The notes: generated by a model from the letters alone, not told the origin. DNA of 64,000 nucleotides from Delftia tsuruhatensis (GCF_903815225.1 NZ_LR813084.1:558001-622000), one strand, 5' to 3'; shown: positions 25,889 through 35,414, counted from the first letter of the stretch. Translations and numbers: made by a program.

Positions 25889-28161
25889 AGCGTGTCCAGC
25901 GCCTGCAGAACTTCGCCCCTGGACAGCAATTCGCTGAGCACGACCGGGGGCTTGCCCGGCGCATGGAGCACATAGACCGGCACGCCGCTGCGGCCCAGCT
26001 GCTGCAGGGCGGCGGTGATGGCGGGATCGCGCCGCGTCCAGTCGGCCCGCAACAGGGCCACGCCATGGCGGTCGAAGGCGGCCAGCACTTCTTCATGGCT
26101 GAGCGTGGTGCGCTTGTTGACCTGGCAGGTCACGCACCAGGCAGCGGTGTAGTCCACGAACACGGGCTTGCCCTGGGCCTGGAGTTCGGCCACGCGCGTG
26201 GCCGACCAGGGCTGCCAGCGCTCGCCGGAAGCCGCCTGGGCGGGCGAGCCCTCGGCCCGGGCCGGCGTGGTGATCAATGGCAGGGCCGTGGCCAGCAGTG
26301 CGCCCGACAGCGCCACCACCAGCGTGGCCAGCACGGCGCGCGTGCGGCCCTGGAGCGTCAGCGTCCAGACCAGTGCGCTGAAGGCCAGCAGCAGGGCCAG
26401 CAGCGCGGCGGCCGCGTCCATGCCGCTTTGGTGCCCGAGCACCCAGACCAGCCAGACCACGGTGGCGAACATGGGGAAGGCCATGGCGCGGCGGAAGGTG
26501 TCCATCCAGGCACCGGGGCGCGGCAGCCAGCGCACCACGGCCGGCACGAAGCTGGCCAGCAGATAGGGCAGGGCCATGCCCAGGCCCAGGGCCGCGAACA
26601 CCGTGAGCGCCTGTGGTGCCGGCATGTCGATGGCAAAGCCCAGCGAGGCGCCCATGAAGGGCGCCGTGCAGGGGGAGGCAATCGCCACGGCCAGCACGCC
26701 CGACAGGAAGGCATCGGCCACGGGGTGGCGGGCGTGGGCGGCGGCCCAGCTGCCGGGCAGCATGGAGCCGAACTCGAACATGCCGGCCAGATTCAGGCCC
26801 AGCAGGGTGAACAGCGCGGCCAGCAGGGCCACGATGGCCGGCGATTGCAGCTGAAATCCCCAGCCCAACTGTTCGCCGGCCGCGCGCAGCGCCAGCAGCA
26901 GGCCGCCCAGGGCCAGGAAGGACAGGACCACGCCGGCCGTATAGGCCAGCCCGCCCAGGCGCTGGGCGCGGCGGTCCTGGCCATGGCGCGCGAAGCCCAG
27001 CACCTTGATGGCCAGCACAGGGAAGACGCAGGGCATGAGATTGAGGATCAGGCCGCCGACCAGTCCGCCAAGCAGGGCCATCCAGAGGCTGGTGGCGCTG
27101 GTGGCCGGCGCGGATGCCTGGTTGGCGGCCAGCGCTGCCGCCAGGGCCGGCGAAACACTGGCCATGGCGGCGGCCGTCCAGCGGCCCTCGACCCTGGCTT
27201 CGGCACGCCAGGCCACGCTGCGGCCCTGCTCCAGTGCTGCAGCGCGTTCTGCGGGTGGCAGGGCGACCACCACGGGCAGCATGGCCGGTGTCTCACCGCG
27301 CATCTCGGACAGCGGCAGCTCGGCCACCCAGGCAGCACCGTCCCAATGCTGCTGCCAGTCCTTGCCCAGCTCGGCGGCGTGGTGGAAGGTGTCGGATGAC
27401 TCTGGATAGAAGTCCAGTGTCCGGCCCTGCAGCGCATCGGGCAGGCCTTCGAGTCGCAGCTGCACGCGTTCGGCGGGTGTCTTGCCCTCGACACCGGCTC
27501 CCGCATTTTCGGCCACCAGCACCCGGGCCTGGGCCTGTGGAGCCAGAGGCTGCGGCTTGAGTGCCCAGGCCTGGAGGAAGTCCTGGGACTGTCCCGCCGT
27601 GCTGCCCTGCACGGGCAATTGCAGCTGGAAGTCGCCTTCCTCCGGGATGCATTCCACGCGGCAGATCAGCCAGCTGGCGTGCAGCCGCAGGTCCAGCATG
27701 CCCGAGGCCGGTGGCTTGAAATCGGCGGCCACCTGCACGGGCACGGGCAGCAGCACCCGGCCTTCGTAGCCGTAGTTGACCAGCGGGCCCACGCGCAGCG
27801 CCTCGGGCACGGGCCATTGCACGGCACCGGCCGCCAGGCCCGCGGGCAGTTGCCAGGACAGTTCCGTGGCCAGGCCCGAGTCGCCGGCATTCTTCCAGTA
27901 GGTATGCCATTCGGGCTGGTGCTCCAGCAGCAGGCCCAGCCACAGCGTCTGGCCCGGTTGCACGCCTTCGGGCGCCTGGGCCACGAGCTCGGCACGCACG
28001 CGCGGCGTCTCCACGGTGGCGCCGGGGGCGCTGGACGATTTCAGGCGGATCTGTGCGCCGGCGCCAGTGGAAAAGGCGCCGGCCGCCATCAGGATCAGGG
28101 CAAGAAACCAGAAGGCGAGGCGCTGTGGGCCGCCGAGTCGATGAAACAAGTTGGATGGCAT
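25885..28161 (-). CDS. DsbD/ScsB-type protein-disulfide reductase
   Basis: A 758-residue thiol-electron transporter that moves reducing power from cytosolic thioredoxin to the periplasm. A periplasmic N-terminal domain (about 40-300) holds the pair 'WLICRVECIPEEG'. An eight-helix DsbD core (about 335-620) has 'NLMPCVFPVLAIK' and 'IASPCTAPFMG', the two membrane cysteines. The C-terminal thioredoxin domain has 'AAWCVTCQVNK'. All three redox pairs are present. The long N-terminal domain is more like ScsB than Escherichia coli DsbD. Start at 28161 (MPSNLFHRL) precedes a signal helix; an in-frame upstream ATG at 28209 is possible. Confidence 0.93.
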   Translation of the reverse strand: MPSNLFHRLGGPQRLAFWFLALILMAAGAFSTGAGAQIRLKSSSAPGATVETPRVRAELVAQAPEGVQPGQTLWLGLLLEHQPEWHTYWKNAGDSGLATELSWQLPAGLAAGAVQWPVPEALRVGPLVNYGYEGRVLLPVPVQVAADFKPPASGMLDLRLHASWLICRVECIPEEGDFQLQLPVQGSTAGQSQDFLQAWALKPQPLAPQAQARVLVAENAGAGVEGKTPAERVQLRLEGLPDALQGRTLDFYPESSDTFHHAAELGKDWQQHWDGAAWVAELPLSEMRGETPAMLPVVVALPPAERAAALEQGRSVAWRAEARVEGRWTAAAMASVSPALAAALAANQASAPATSATSLWMALLGGLVGGLILNLMPCVFPVLAIKVLGFARHGQDRRAQRLGGLAYTAGVVLSFLALGGLLLALRAAGEQLGWGFQLQSPAIVALLAALFTLLGLNLAGMFEFGSMLPGSWAAAHARHPVADAFLSGVLAVAIASPCTAPFMGASLGFAIDMPAPQALTVFAALGLGMALPYLLASFVPAVVRWLPRPGAWMDTFRRAMAFPMFATVVWLVWVLGHQSGMDAAAALLALLLAFSALVWTLTLQGRTRAVLATLVVALSGALLATALPLITTPARAEGSPAQAASGERWQPWSATRVAELQAQGKPVFVDYTAAWCVTCQVNKRTTLSHEEVLAAFDRHGVALLRADWTRRDPAITAALQQLGRSGVPVYVLHAPGKPPVVLSELLSRGEVLQALDTL

Positions 28162-28427
28162 AACGGACGGTGGGAGCTGCAGGGCAGGGCTTTGGTTCCT
28201 CTGGGACAACGCTGCGCGATTGTGGGGTACGGCCGGTCAGGCAGCAGGGCATGCAGCTTCGCGCCTGCGGATTAACCCGGCGTGAACAGGCTGCCTGGCC
28301 AAGCCTGCCGCGCCGATTGGCAAAAGATATCGTTGCATAGCTGCTTGGTATTGGACAGGCGGCGCCCTGCGTAGCCATCATGGATCAGCCACCCGTCCGG
28401 GATAGAGCATGACAGGAGACAAACATC

Positions 28428-29399
28428 ATGATGGAGACTTCTCGCCGCCATTTCCTGGCCGCAGCGGCGGCCACCGCCGCAGGTGCGCTTCCGCTGGGCG
28501 CGCGCGCCGCGGCCTACCCTGACAAGGCCGTGCGCGTCATCGTGCCCTTTCCCGCGGGCGGCACCACCGACGTGGTGGCGCGGTTGACCATGCAAAAGCT
28601 GGGCGAGCTCACGGGCCAGTCCTTCGTGGTGGACAACAAGGGCGGGGCCAATGGCGTCATCGGTACCGAACTGGCGGCGCGTGCCGCGCCCGACGGCTAC
28701 ACGCTGCTGATGAACACGGCCGGTGCCCAGACGCTGAGTCCCGTGCTCTACAAGACCAGCTACGAGGCGCTGGCCAGCTTCGAGCCCATCAGCCACCTGT
28801 GCGATGTGGGCTTCGTGCTCATCACCCGCAAGGACCTGCCGGTAGGCAGCCTGCAGGATCTGGTGGCCATGGCACGGCAGGGCAAGCCGCTGAGCGTGTC
28901 CTCGGGCAGCAGCATGATTTCGCTGATCACCGAGCAGTTCAAGAAGGCCATTGGCGCGCCCTCCATCGTCAATGCCCAGTACAAGGGCACGGCGCCGCAG
29001 ATGCAGGCCGTGGTGGCGGGCGAGGTGGACTTCTCCTTCGACTCCTTTACCTCGGTGGAGATGATCCGCACGGGCAAGGTCAAGGCCCTGGCCGTACTGC
29101 TGCCCCAGCGTGCCGAGGTCTTCCCCCAGGTGCCCACCATCAAGGAAGCGGGCGTGGACGGCATGGACTTCAGCTCCTGGTCCGGGCTGCTGGCGCCCAA
29201 GGGAACGCCCCGGGAGATCGTGGCCCAGCTGGCCCAGCAGATGGACAAGGTCATGCAGATGCCCGATGTGCTGGCCAAGCTCAAGGGCTACAGCTATGTG
29301 CCGCGCCGCGGCACGCCCGAGGCGTTCGCGCGCCTGATCGAAGCGGACAACGAGCGGTGGAAGCGCATCGTCATGGAATCCGGCTTCAAGGCCGAGTGA
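28428..29399 (+). CDS. Bug/TctC-family receptor with Tat-type signal
   Basis: A 323-residue Bug receptor. The N-terminus METSRRHFLAAAAATAAG has the twin-arginine pattern (SRRHFLA), so export may use the Tat route after folding; the other Bug proteins here have Sec-type leaders. 'VRVIVPFPAGGTTDVVARL' and 'DNKGGANGVIG' are the ligand-site signatures. GACAGGAGACAAA precedes the ATG at 28428; a second ATG follows directly. A creatininase-family gene starts 29 nt downstream on the same strand, suggesting import and hydrolysis of an amide-type compound. Confidence 0.92.
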   Translation: MMETSRRHFLAAAAATAAGALPLGARAAAYPDKAVRVIVPFPAGGTTDVVARLTMQKLGELTGQSFVVDNKGGANGVIGTELAARAAPDGYTLLMNTAGAQTLSPVLYKTSYEALASFEPISHLCDVGFVLITRKDLPVGSLQDLVAMARQGKPLSVSSGSSMISLITEQFKKAIGAPSIVNAQYKGTAPQMQAVVAGEVDFSFDSFTSVEMIRTGKVKALAVLLPQRAEVFPQVPTIKEAGVDGMDFSSWSGLLAPKGTPREIVAQLAQQMDKVMQMPDVLAKLKGYSYVPRRGTPEAFARLIEADNERWKRIVMESGFKAE

Positions 29400-29427
29400 G
29401 GTCCGGGGCGGGGCTAAGATCCTGGCC

Positions 29428-30288
29428 ATGCCAAGCTCCACGCCCCCACAGACGTCCCTCGATGCATGGCCCTCGCGCTGGTGGGCCGAGGTGTCGGCCC
29501 GTGATTTCGCGCTGGCCCAGGCCGGGCTGGCGGCCCAGACCGTGGCCGTGTTGCCCGTGGCTGCCGTGGAGCAGCACGGGCCGCACCTGCCTTTGTGCGT
29601 CGATGCGCGCCTGCTGCAGGGCGTGATCGATGCTGCGCTGCCCCTGCTGCCGGCCGATCTGCCCGTGCTGTTCCTGCCGCCGCAGAACATCGGCTTCAGC
29701 GTGGAGCACCAGTCGTTCGCGGGCACGCTCACGTTGACACCGGCCACCCTGATCGCGCTGTGGACCGAGCTGGGCGCCTGCGTGGCGCGCGCCGGCATCC
29801 GCCGGCTGCTGCTGCTCAACGGCCATGGCGGCCAGGTCAGCATGATGGACGTCGTTGCGCGCGAGCTGCGCATGCGCCATGGCCTGCTGGTCTACAGCAG
29901 CAGCTGGTTCGGGCTGGTGGACGATGCGGCCAATGCGCAGTTCAGCGTGCACGAGCACCGCTTCGGCATCCATGGCGGCGAGGTCGAGACCTCGATGATG
30001 CTGCACCTGGCGCCAGGGACCGTGCGCATGGAGCATGCGCGGGACTTTCATTCCACTTCGGAGGATAGGGCGCAGCGGCATGCCTTGTTGGGCAATGGGC
30101 GCAGCGCCAAGATGGGCTGGGCCATCGAGGACTACAACGTGTGCGGGGCGGTGGGGAATGCGGCAGGGGCCACGGCCGAGCGGGGGGCGGCCATGGTGCA
30201 GGCGTCGGCGCGGGGGCTGGTGCAGCTGCTGGGCGAGATGCATGCGCTGGCGCCAGACACCGTCGGCCGGGCGCCGCAGCCCCTCTGA
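29428..30288 (+). CDS. Creatininase-family amidohydrolase
   Basis: A 286-residue metal-dependent amidohydrolase. Family motifs with metal ligands are intact: 'VLPVAAVEQHGPHLPL' (Glu, His), a following Asp in 'CVDARLL', 'LLLLNGHGGQ' (His) and 'HGGEVETSMMLHLAP' (Glu). The family includes creatinine amidohydrolase, mycofactocin protein MftE and the pyrimidine-pathway enzyme FAPy deformylase, so the substrate is uncertain. It lies 29 nt after the Tat-type Bug receptor and probably shares its transcript. Confidence 0.9.
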   Translation: MPSSTPPQTSLDAWPSRWWAEVSARDFALAQAGLAAQTVAVLPVAAVEQHGPHLPLCVDARLLQGVIDAALPLLPADLPVLFLPPQNIGFSVEHQSFAGTLTLTPATLIALWTELGACVARAGIRRLLLLNGHGGQVSMMDVVARELRMRHGLLVYSSSWFGLVDDAANAQFSVHEHRFGIHGGEVETSMMLHLAPGTVRMEHARDFHSTSEDRAQRHALLGNGRSAKMGWAIEDYNVCGAVGNAAGATAERGAAMVQASARGLVQLLGEMHALAPDTVGRAPQPL

Positions 30289-30297
30289 GCGCTGCCC

Positions 30298-31281
30298 TTA
30301 TTGCTTGGGGATCTTGGCGCTGACGATCACATCGCCCCAGCGCTTGATCTCCGATTGCAGCAGCTGGGCCGTCTGCTCGGGCGTGCTGGAGCGGGCCTGC
30401 ACGTTCATCTCGCGCAGCTTTTGCGTGACCTCGGGAGAGTTCACGGCGGCGGCGATCTCCTTGTTCAGGCGGGCAATGATCTCGGGCGGTGTCTTCGAGG
30501 GTGCGGCCAGGGCGTTCCAGGACGAGGCCACGAAGCCATTGACGCCCGATTCCTGGGCCGTGGGCACGCCAGGCAGCAGGGCCGAGCGCTTGTCGCCCGT
30601 GATGGCCAGCAGGTTCACGGCCTTGGAGTTGATCTGGCCCATGATGGGCGTGAGGATCTCCACGGCCGCGTCGATCTGCTTGCCGCGCAGGGCCGTGACC
30701 ACGGCGGGCGTGCCGTTGAAGGGGACGATCTGGGCGTCGATGCCGGCCGTGGTCTTGAACAGCTCGGCGGCCAGGTGCTGGGTGCTGCCGATGGCGATGC
30801 TGCCGATGTTGAGCTGGCCGGGGTGGGCCTTGGCCCAGGCCACCAGTTCGCCCAGGTTCCTGAAGCGCGAATCGCTGGCGGTCAGCACGCCGATGTCGAA
30901 GTAGCCCAGCGTGGAGATGGGCGTGAAGTCCTTGACCATGTCGAAGGGCAGCTGGCTGAACAGCCCCACCGTGACGGCGCTGCCGTTGGACATGAGGAAC
31001 AGCGTATGGCCGTCGGGCGCGGACTTGGCCACGGTATCGGCCGCGACGATGCCTCCGGCGCTGGGCTTGTTGTCGATGATGACGGGCTGGCCCAGCTGGG
31101 CGGCCAGCTTCTGGGCGACCACGCGCGAGGTGACGTCGGCCACGCCGCCCGCGCCGAAGGGCACGACGATGCGTATGGGTTTGCCGGACAGGGGCTGTGC
31201 CTGCGCGGTGAGGGGGCCCAGGCCGGATGCCAGCAGGGCCGCGCAGGCCAGGGCGGTGCGCGTGAAATGGCGTTTTTTCAT
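30298..31281 (-). CDS. Bug/TctC-family receptor (fourth in window)
   Basis: A 327-residue periplasmic receptor with Sec-type signal (MKKRHFTRTALACAALLASG, cut near residue 28 after AQA). 'IRIVVPFGAGGVADVTSRVV' and 'DNKPSAGGIVAADTV' are the family loops; here Asp stays in the binding loop. It is convergent with the creatininase gene (9-nt gap) and followed upstream by the phosphatase gene after about 115 nt. No transporter membrane genes adjoin. Confidence 0.92.
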   Translation of the reverse strand: MKKRHFTRTALACAALLASGLGPLTAQAQPLSGKPIRIVVPFGAGGVADVTSRVVAQKLAAQLGQPVIIDNKPSAGGIVAADTVAKSAPDGHTLFLMSNGSAVTVGLFSQLPFDMVKDFTPISTLGYFDIGVLTASDSRFRNLGELVAWAKAHPGQLNIGSIAIGSTQHLAAELFKTTAGIDAQIVPFNGTPAVVTALRGKQIDAAVEILTPIMGQINSKAVNLLAITGDKRSALLPGVPTAQESGVNGFVASSWNALAAPSKTPPEIIARLNKEIAAAVNSPEVTQKLREMNVQARSSTPEQTAQLLQSEIKRWGDVIVSAKIPKQ

Positions 31282-31398
31282 GATGGGTCTTGTCTCCTGG
31301 CCGGGGAGTTTGGCGCAAAAGCGCCAAGGGACCCAGAGCGCCGCTGTTCTGGCTGCTATGCGCTGGCGCGATAGCTGTCTGACAGCGGCCGTGCCGTT

Positions 31399-32073
31399 TC
31401 AGGCGTGCGTGATCCAGCTGCGGTGCTCGTCCGTGTCCAGGTGGTTGAGCGTATTGAAGGTCTGCAGCATCAGCCGCTTGGGGCTGGTCGAGAACTCGGT
31501 CACGGCGCTGTTGCGGATGCGCATGTTCAGCGCGATGGTGACTTCGGGCGAGGTGCCCAGCACATGGCCCACCGCCGTGGAGATGGGGCCGCCACTGCTG
31601 ACCAGCAGCACGTCTTCGTCGGCATGCGCGTGGCGTACCCGCTCCAGCACCTGGCGCACGCCACCCGAGAAATCCTCCCAGCTGGGCATGCCCTGGGGGC
31701 TGATGGTGCCTGCCATCCACTGGGCCAGCGCATCGCACAGCAGGCGGAAATGGTGGCGGTACAGCTCGGGCGTGTCGGGCCTGGGCAGGGGGGCCGGGTG
31801 GATGGCCTGCAGCAGCGCGCCGCTGTCGTATTCGTTCAGCCCTGCTTCCTCGTGCACGGGCAGGTCCAGGCCTCCCAGGCCTTCGCGGATACCGGCCAGA
31901 GTCTGGGCGTGGCGGCGCAGCGTGCCCGTGTAGACCGCATCGAAGCGCAGGCCGCGCTCGCGCCAGTAGGCGCCCAGGCGCTGCGACTGCGCCCTGCCGC
32001 GCTCGCTGAGCTGGTCGTAGTCGTCGGCGCCAAACGAGGCCTGGCCATGGCGCACAAGGTAGAGGGTTCCCAT
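31399..32073 (-). CDS. Histidine phosphatase family protein
   Basis: A 224-residue phosphoglycerate-mutase-like phosphatase. The catalytic 'LYLVRHGQASFG' is at residues 4-15 with the phospho-accepting His, followed by 'DYDQLSERGRAQSQRLG'. The second catalytic His would be in 'LVSSGGPIS', which reads SGG where many members have HG; this residue is therefore not obvious. 'VYTGTLRRHAQT' supplies the usual arginine and His. The substrate is unknown. It lies just downstream of the PhzF gene in the same direction. Confidence 0.85.
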   Translation of the reverse strand: MGTLYLVRHGQASFGADDYDQLSERGRAQSQRLGAYWRERGLRFDAVYTGTLRRHAQTLAGIREGLGGLDLPVHEEAGLNEYDSGALLQAIHPAPLPRPDTPELYRHHFRLLCDALAQWMAGTISPQGMPSWEDFSGGVRQVLERVRHAHADEDVLLVSSGGPISTAVGHVLGTSPEVTIALNMRIRNSAVTEFSTSPKRLMLQTFNTLNHLDTDEHRSWITHA

Positions 32074-32155
32074 GGGGCGGATTGTGTCCAGTGCCGCACC
32101 GGCTGTTTGTCCTGCGGGCGACTGGCTGCCGCCTTGGCGACAGGAAGCACCGGGC

Positions 32156-33109
32156 CTACAGCAGCACCTGTCCGCGCACGCATTCGACGACGTGGCCGCC
32201 GACCCACAGCGCACCCTGCGCGTCTTCGCTGAGATGCACCTGCCCGTCGCGGCCCACGCAGCAACCCTGGCTGGCGAGATAGGGCGGGCGCAGCAGGCCC
32301 TCTGCGCGCAGCCACAGGCCCAGGCCGGCGTTGAGGCTGCCGGTCACGGGGTCCTCGGTGACGCCGACGGCGCTGGCGAAACCACGCACTTCGAGTCGGG
32401 GGGCGGCCTCGTCCCGCGCTGCACGCTGGCCCGTGGCGAAGGCCCGCGCCTCGCGGCTGCTGCGGCCGATCAGGGCCGGGGCATCCGCCGTGTCTTCGTA
32501 CAGCGCGCAGGCGCCGACCTTGGCGTTCAGTGCCTTGAGCCGCGCATGGTCGGGCTCCAGGGCCAGCAACAGGTCCGGATCCTCCAGCAGCACGCCCATC
32601 CAGCGCGGGCCGTTGTCCAGCCAGGCGGCGTTCAGGACCTGGTCCGGCGCCACACCCAGTGCCCGGACCACCTCCGCCAGCAGGCCGGGTTCGACGGCGG
32701 TGATGGCGGTGGGCGGGGCCTCGAAGGCCAGGCGGTCGTCCTGGCGTGCGATGGCGATCAGCCCTTTGGCGCACTCCTGCACGATGCGGCCCGGCTGCCG
32801 TGGCACGCCGCCATGGGCCAGCCAGGCATGGCAGCTGCCCAGGGTGGGATGGCCCGCGAAGGGCAGCTCGCCGCCCGGCGTGAAGATGCGCACGCGGTAG
32901 TCGGCGCCTGCGGCCCGGCCCGCCTCGGTGGGCGGCAGCAGGAAGGTGGTTTCCGACAGGTTGGTCCAGGCCGCGAAGGACTGCATCCGCGCATCGTCCA
33001 GGCTGGTGGCGTCGAGCACCACGGCCAGCGGATTGCCGAGATAGGGCCGGGCCGTGAACACGTCCACGGTCATGAAGGGGCGCTGGCGGGGAGCGGTGGT
33101 GGAGGTCAT
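32156..33109 (-). CDS. PhzF-family isomerase/epimerase
   Basis: A 317-residue protein of the PhzF (diaminopimelate-epimerase-like) fold. 'VDVFTARPYLGNPLAVVLDA' is the N-terminal signature, 'NLSETTFLLPP' carries the catalytic Glu, 'TPGGELPFAGHPTLGSCHAW' the first active-site loop, and 'TEDPVTGSLNAGLGLWL' the symmetric one. No phenazine genes are near; most chromosomal members are of unknown substrate. The start is at 33109 in GGT-GGAGGT context; it is followed 82 nt later by the phosphatase gene. Confidence 0.9.
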   Translation of the reverse strand: MTSTTAPRQRPFMTVDVFTARPYLGNPLAVVLDATSLDDARMQSFAAWTNLSETTFLLPPTEAGRAAGADYRVRIFTPGGELPFAGHPTLGSCHAWLAHGGVPRQPGRIVQECAKGLIAIARQDDRLAFEAPPTAITAVEPGLLAEVVRALGVAPDQVLNAAWLDNGPRWMGVLLEDPDLLLALEPDHARLKALNAKVGACALYEDTADAPALIGRSSREARAFATGQRAARDEAAPRLEVRGFASAVGVTEDPVTGSLNAGLGLWLRAEGLLRPPYLASQGCCVGRDGQVHLSEDAQGALWVGGHVVECVRGQVLL

Positions 33110-33137
33110 GGCAACGCAAGGAGGTGCAGGAGGGATG

Positions 33138-33163
33138 AAAAAAGCCGGCGCAAGGCCGGCTTT
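33138..33163 (-). terminator. Rho-independent terminator of the aminotransferase gene
   Basis: On the minus strand AAAGCCGGC pairs with GCCGGCTTT around a short loop and is followed by a T-run. It lies 24 nt after the aminotransferase stop and upstream of the PhzF gene, separating the two transcripts. Confidence 0.88.
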
Positions 33164-33186
33164 CAGGCAAGGCGGCCGGGGCCGTG

Positions 33187-34371
33187 TCAAGCCGGGAGCT
33201 GGCTGCGGATGGCGTCTGCCAGGGCGGCTATGCCCTTGTCGATCTGCTCGGCCGACACCGTCACATAGGACAGGCGCAGCGTGTTGGCCTGGGCGTCGCC
33301 CGCATAGAACGGCGCGCCCGGCACGAAGGCCATGCCGCGCTCCACGGCCGCGGGCAGCAGCTTTTGCGCATCCATGCCCTGGGGCAGGCGCACCCACAGG
33401 AACATGCCGCCGACGGGGCGCGTCCATTGCACGTCCAGGCCGGACATCTCGCGGTCCAGCGCGGCCAGCATCGCATCGCGCTGCTGCCTGTACATGGCGC
33501 GGATGGTGGGCACATGGCGGTCCAGGAAGCCGTCCTTGATGACCTCGGAGACCACGCGCTGGTTGAAGCCCGGCGTGTGCAGGTCGGCGGCCTGCTTGGC
33601 CTGCAGCAGCTTGTTGTAGACGGCCTTGGGCGCCACGAGGAAACCGATGCGCAGGCCCGGGGCCAGCACCTTGGAGAAGGAGCCCAGGTAGATCACGCCA
33701 TCGGGATTGCGCGCGGCCAGCGGCAGCGGGGGCGCCTGCTCGAACCACAGGTCACCGTAGGGGTTGTCCTCGATCAGGGGGATGTCCAGCTCGCGGGCCT
33801 TGTCCGACAGGGCCTGGCGGCGCGCCTCGTCCATGGTGCGGCCGGTGGGATTCTGGAAGTTGGGCAGCACGTAGGCCAGGCGGGCCTTGTCGGCGCCGCT
33901 GCCGACCTTGGCGACGAAGTCCTCGATGACGATGCCGCTGTCATCGCTGTCCACGCCAACGGGCACGGGCTCCTGCGGGGCGAAGGCCTGCAGCGCGCCC
34001 AGGTAGGTGGGCTTTTCGACCAGCATGCGGCTGCCGCGGTCCAGGAACACCTTGCCGATCAGGTCCAGCGCCTGCTGCGAGCCCGTGGTGATCAGTACCT
34101 GGTCGGGGTCCACCTCCCAGGGCAGGAAGTCGGCGACCGCCTGGCGCAGCGGCGCAAAGCCTTCGCTGGTCGCGTATTGCAGGGCTGAGGCGCCATCGCG
34201 TTGCATCACGGTCTGGCAGGCCTCGGTGAAGGCGTCCAGCGGGAACGCCTTGGGCGAAGGCAGTCCGCCGGCCATGCTGATGATGCCGGGGCGGTCGGTG
34301 AGCTTGAGGATTTCGCGGATGGCGGAGGGGTTCATCTTGGCAGCACGGTCTGCCAGCGTCCAGGTCGTCAT
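33187..34371 (-). CDS. PLP-dependent aminotransferase (2-aminoadipate/LysN type)
   Basis: A 394-residue class I/II aminotransferase. 'ISMAGGLPSPKAFPLDAF' near residue 31, 'LITTGSQQALDLIGKVFLD', 'YVLPNFQNPTGRTM' and 'IEDNPYGDLWF' are typical, and the PLP lysine is in 'YLGSFSKVLAPGLRIGF'. Family members include 2-aminoadipate and broad-range aromatic or branched-chain aminotransferases; the exact substrate is not determinable. It has its own terminator and probably its own promoter in the 34372-34619 gap, where nothing else is evident. Confidence 0.92.
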   Translation of the reverse strand: MTTWTLADRAAKMNPSAIREILKLTDRPGIISMAGGLPSPKAFPLDAFTEACQTVMQRDGASALQYATSEGFAPLRQAVADFLPWEVDPDQVLITTGSQQALDLIGKVFLDRGSRMLVEKPTYLGALQAFAPQEPVPVGVDSDDSGIVIEDFVAKVGSGADKARLAYVLPNFQNPTGRTMDEARRQALSDKARELDIPLIEDNPYGDLWFEQAPPLPLAARNPDGVIYLGSFSKVLAPGLRIGFLVAPKAVYNKLLQAKQAADLHTPGFNQRVVSEVIKDGFLDRHVPTIRAMYRQQRDAMLAALDREMSGLDVQWTRPVGGMFLWVRLPQGMDAQKLLPAAVERGMAFVPGAPFYAGDAQANTLRLSYVTVSAEQIDKGIAALADAIRSQLPA

Positions 34372-34619
34372 ATGAAAAGCAGTCTAGGTCCTTGCGGTGC
34401 CCGCCATGCGGGCGGGCTGGTATGGGTTGCCATGCCGTCGTGGGGCACGGGCCGGCCGCATGTGAAGAGCGGATATCGGATACGGCTTTCGCTCTTGCGC
34501 CGGCAATGAGGGTATTTTGTCGCGGCCGTGAAGGGTGTGCGCTCCCTCCCTTCAATAGCTGGGCAGGCCAGTACGGCCTTTGCCCGGGCGGCCCGTGCCG
34601 GAGCGTGGTTGGCGGACCC

Positions 34620-35246
34620 TCATGCGGCCACCATCCACAGCGCCGTCAGCGCCAGCAGCGCCGCCATGGCGCGGTTGAACCACAGCAGCCTGCGCCCCTG
34701 GGCCAGCCAGTGGCGCAGCAGCGCGCCGACGCAGGCGTACAGCAGGTTGCTGAAGAAGGCGTAGGCGGCCATGACCGGCAGCACCACGGACAGGCGCGCC
34801 GACAGGTCCTCGCGACCCGCGATCCAGCCGGCCACGATGGCCAGGGCCAGCAGCCAGGCCTTGATGTTCACGAATTGCAGACCCACGCCCTGCCAGAAGC
34901 CGACCTGCAACGGCTGATCACCGGCCGTGGCCATGCGTGCGCTGCTGGCGAGGCGCCAGGCCATCCACAGCAGATAGGCGATGCCGGCGGCCTTGATCAG
35001 CCACAGCAGCACGGGCGCGGCCAGCACGGCGGCGCCGATGCCGACCGTGCTCAGCGCCAGCAGCACGCACCATCCCACGGGCACGGCCATGACGAAGCGC
35101 ATGGCGGGGCGCAGCCCGTGGTTGGCGGCCAGGGCCGTGGACAGCGTGGTGTTGGGCCCGGGGCTGAAGCTCATGGAAGCGGCCAGCAGCAGCAAGGCGG
35201 TGAGTTCGGACGGTGGCATGAGGCGGCGGGCCCCGAAGGTCTCCAT
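34620..35246 (-). CDS. LysE/RhtB-family exporter
   Basis: A 208-residue membrane exporter of amino acids, about six helices. 'AASMSFSPGPNTTLSTALAA' is the diagnostic LysE/RhtB N-terminal motif, and 'VNIKAWLLALAIVAGW' is the conserved middle helix. It starts near 35246; a later Met (MPPSELTALLL) gives a more standard N-terminus and is equally plausible, as neither has a clear ribosome site. It faces a MocR regulator gene across a 168-bp gap with repeated TACAGT boxes, so it is the likely target of that regulator. Confidence 0.9.
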   Translation of the reverse strand: METFGARRLMPPSELTALLLLAASMSFSPGPNTTLSTALAANHGLRPAMRFVMAVPVGWCVLLALSTVGIGAAVLAAPVLLWLIKAAGIAYLLWMAWRLASSARMATAGDQPLQVGFWQGVGLQFVNIKAWLLALAIVAGWIAGREDLSARLSVVLPVMAAYAFFSNLLYACVGALLRHWLAQGRRLLWFNRAMAALLALTALWMVAA

Positions 35247-35330
35247 GCAGGCGGGAAGGGCTGTTGGGGAAAAGATGCTCAGTGTGCCTTTTCCACAGCA
35301 CGAATCCTGCCAATATAGGTGCAAGACCTG

Positions 35331-35394
35331 TACAGTACCAATACAGTTGAACCCTCAATTTCATGTTCTGTAGCGGTGCCTATCCCGATACAGT
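35331..35394. promoter_or_regulatory. Four TACAGT boxes in the LysE/MocR divergent promoter
   Basis: TACAGT occurs at 35331-35336, 35342-35347 and 35389-35394, with an inverted partial copy CTGTA at 35368-35372. The first two are 11 bp apart (one turn). MocR regulators typically bind direct and inverted repeats in divergent promoters, so this is the probable operator set. Confidence 0.6.
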
Positions 35395-35414
35395 GACTTT
35401 TTGGTGACCCTCCC

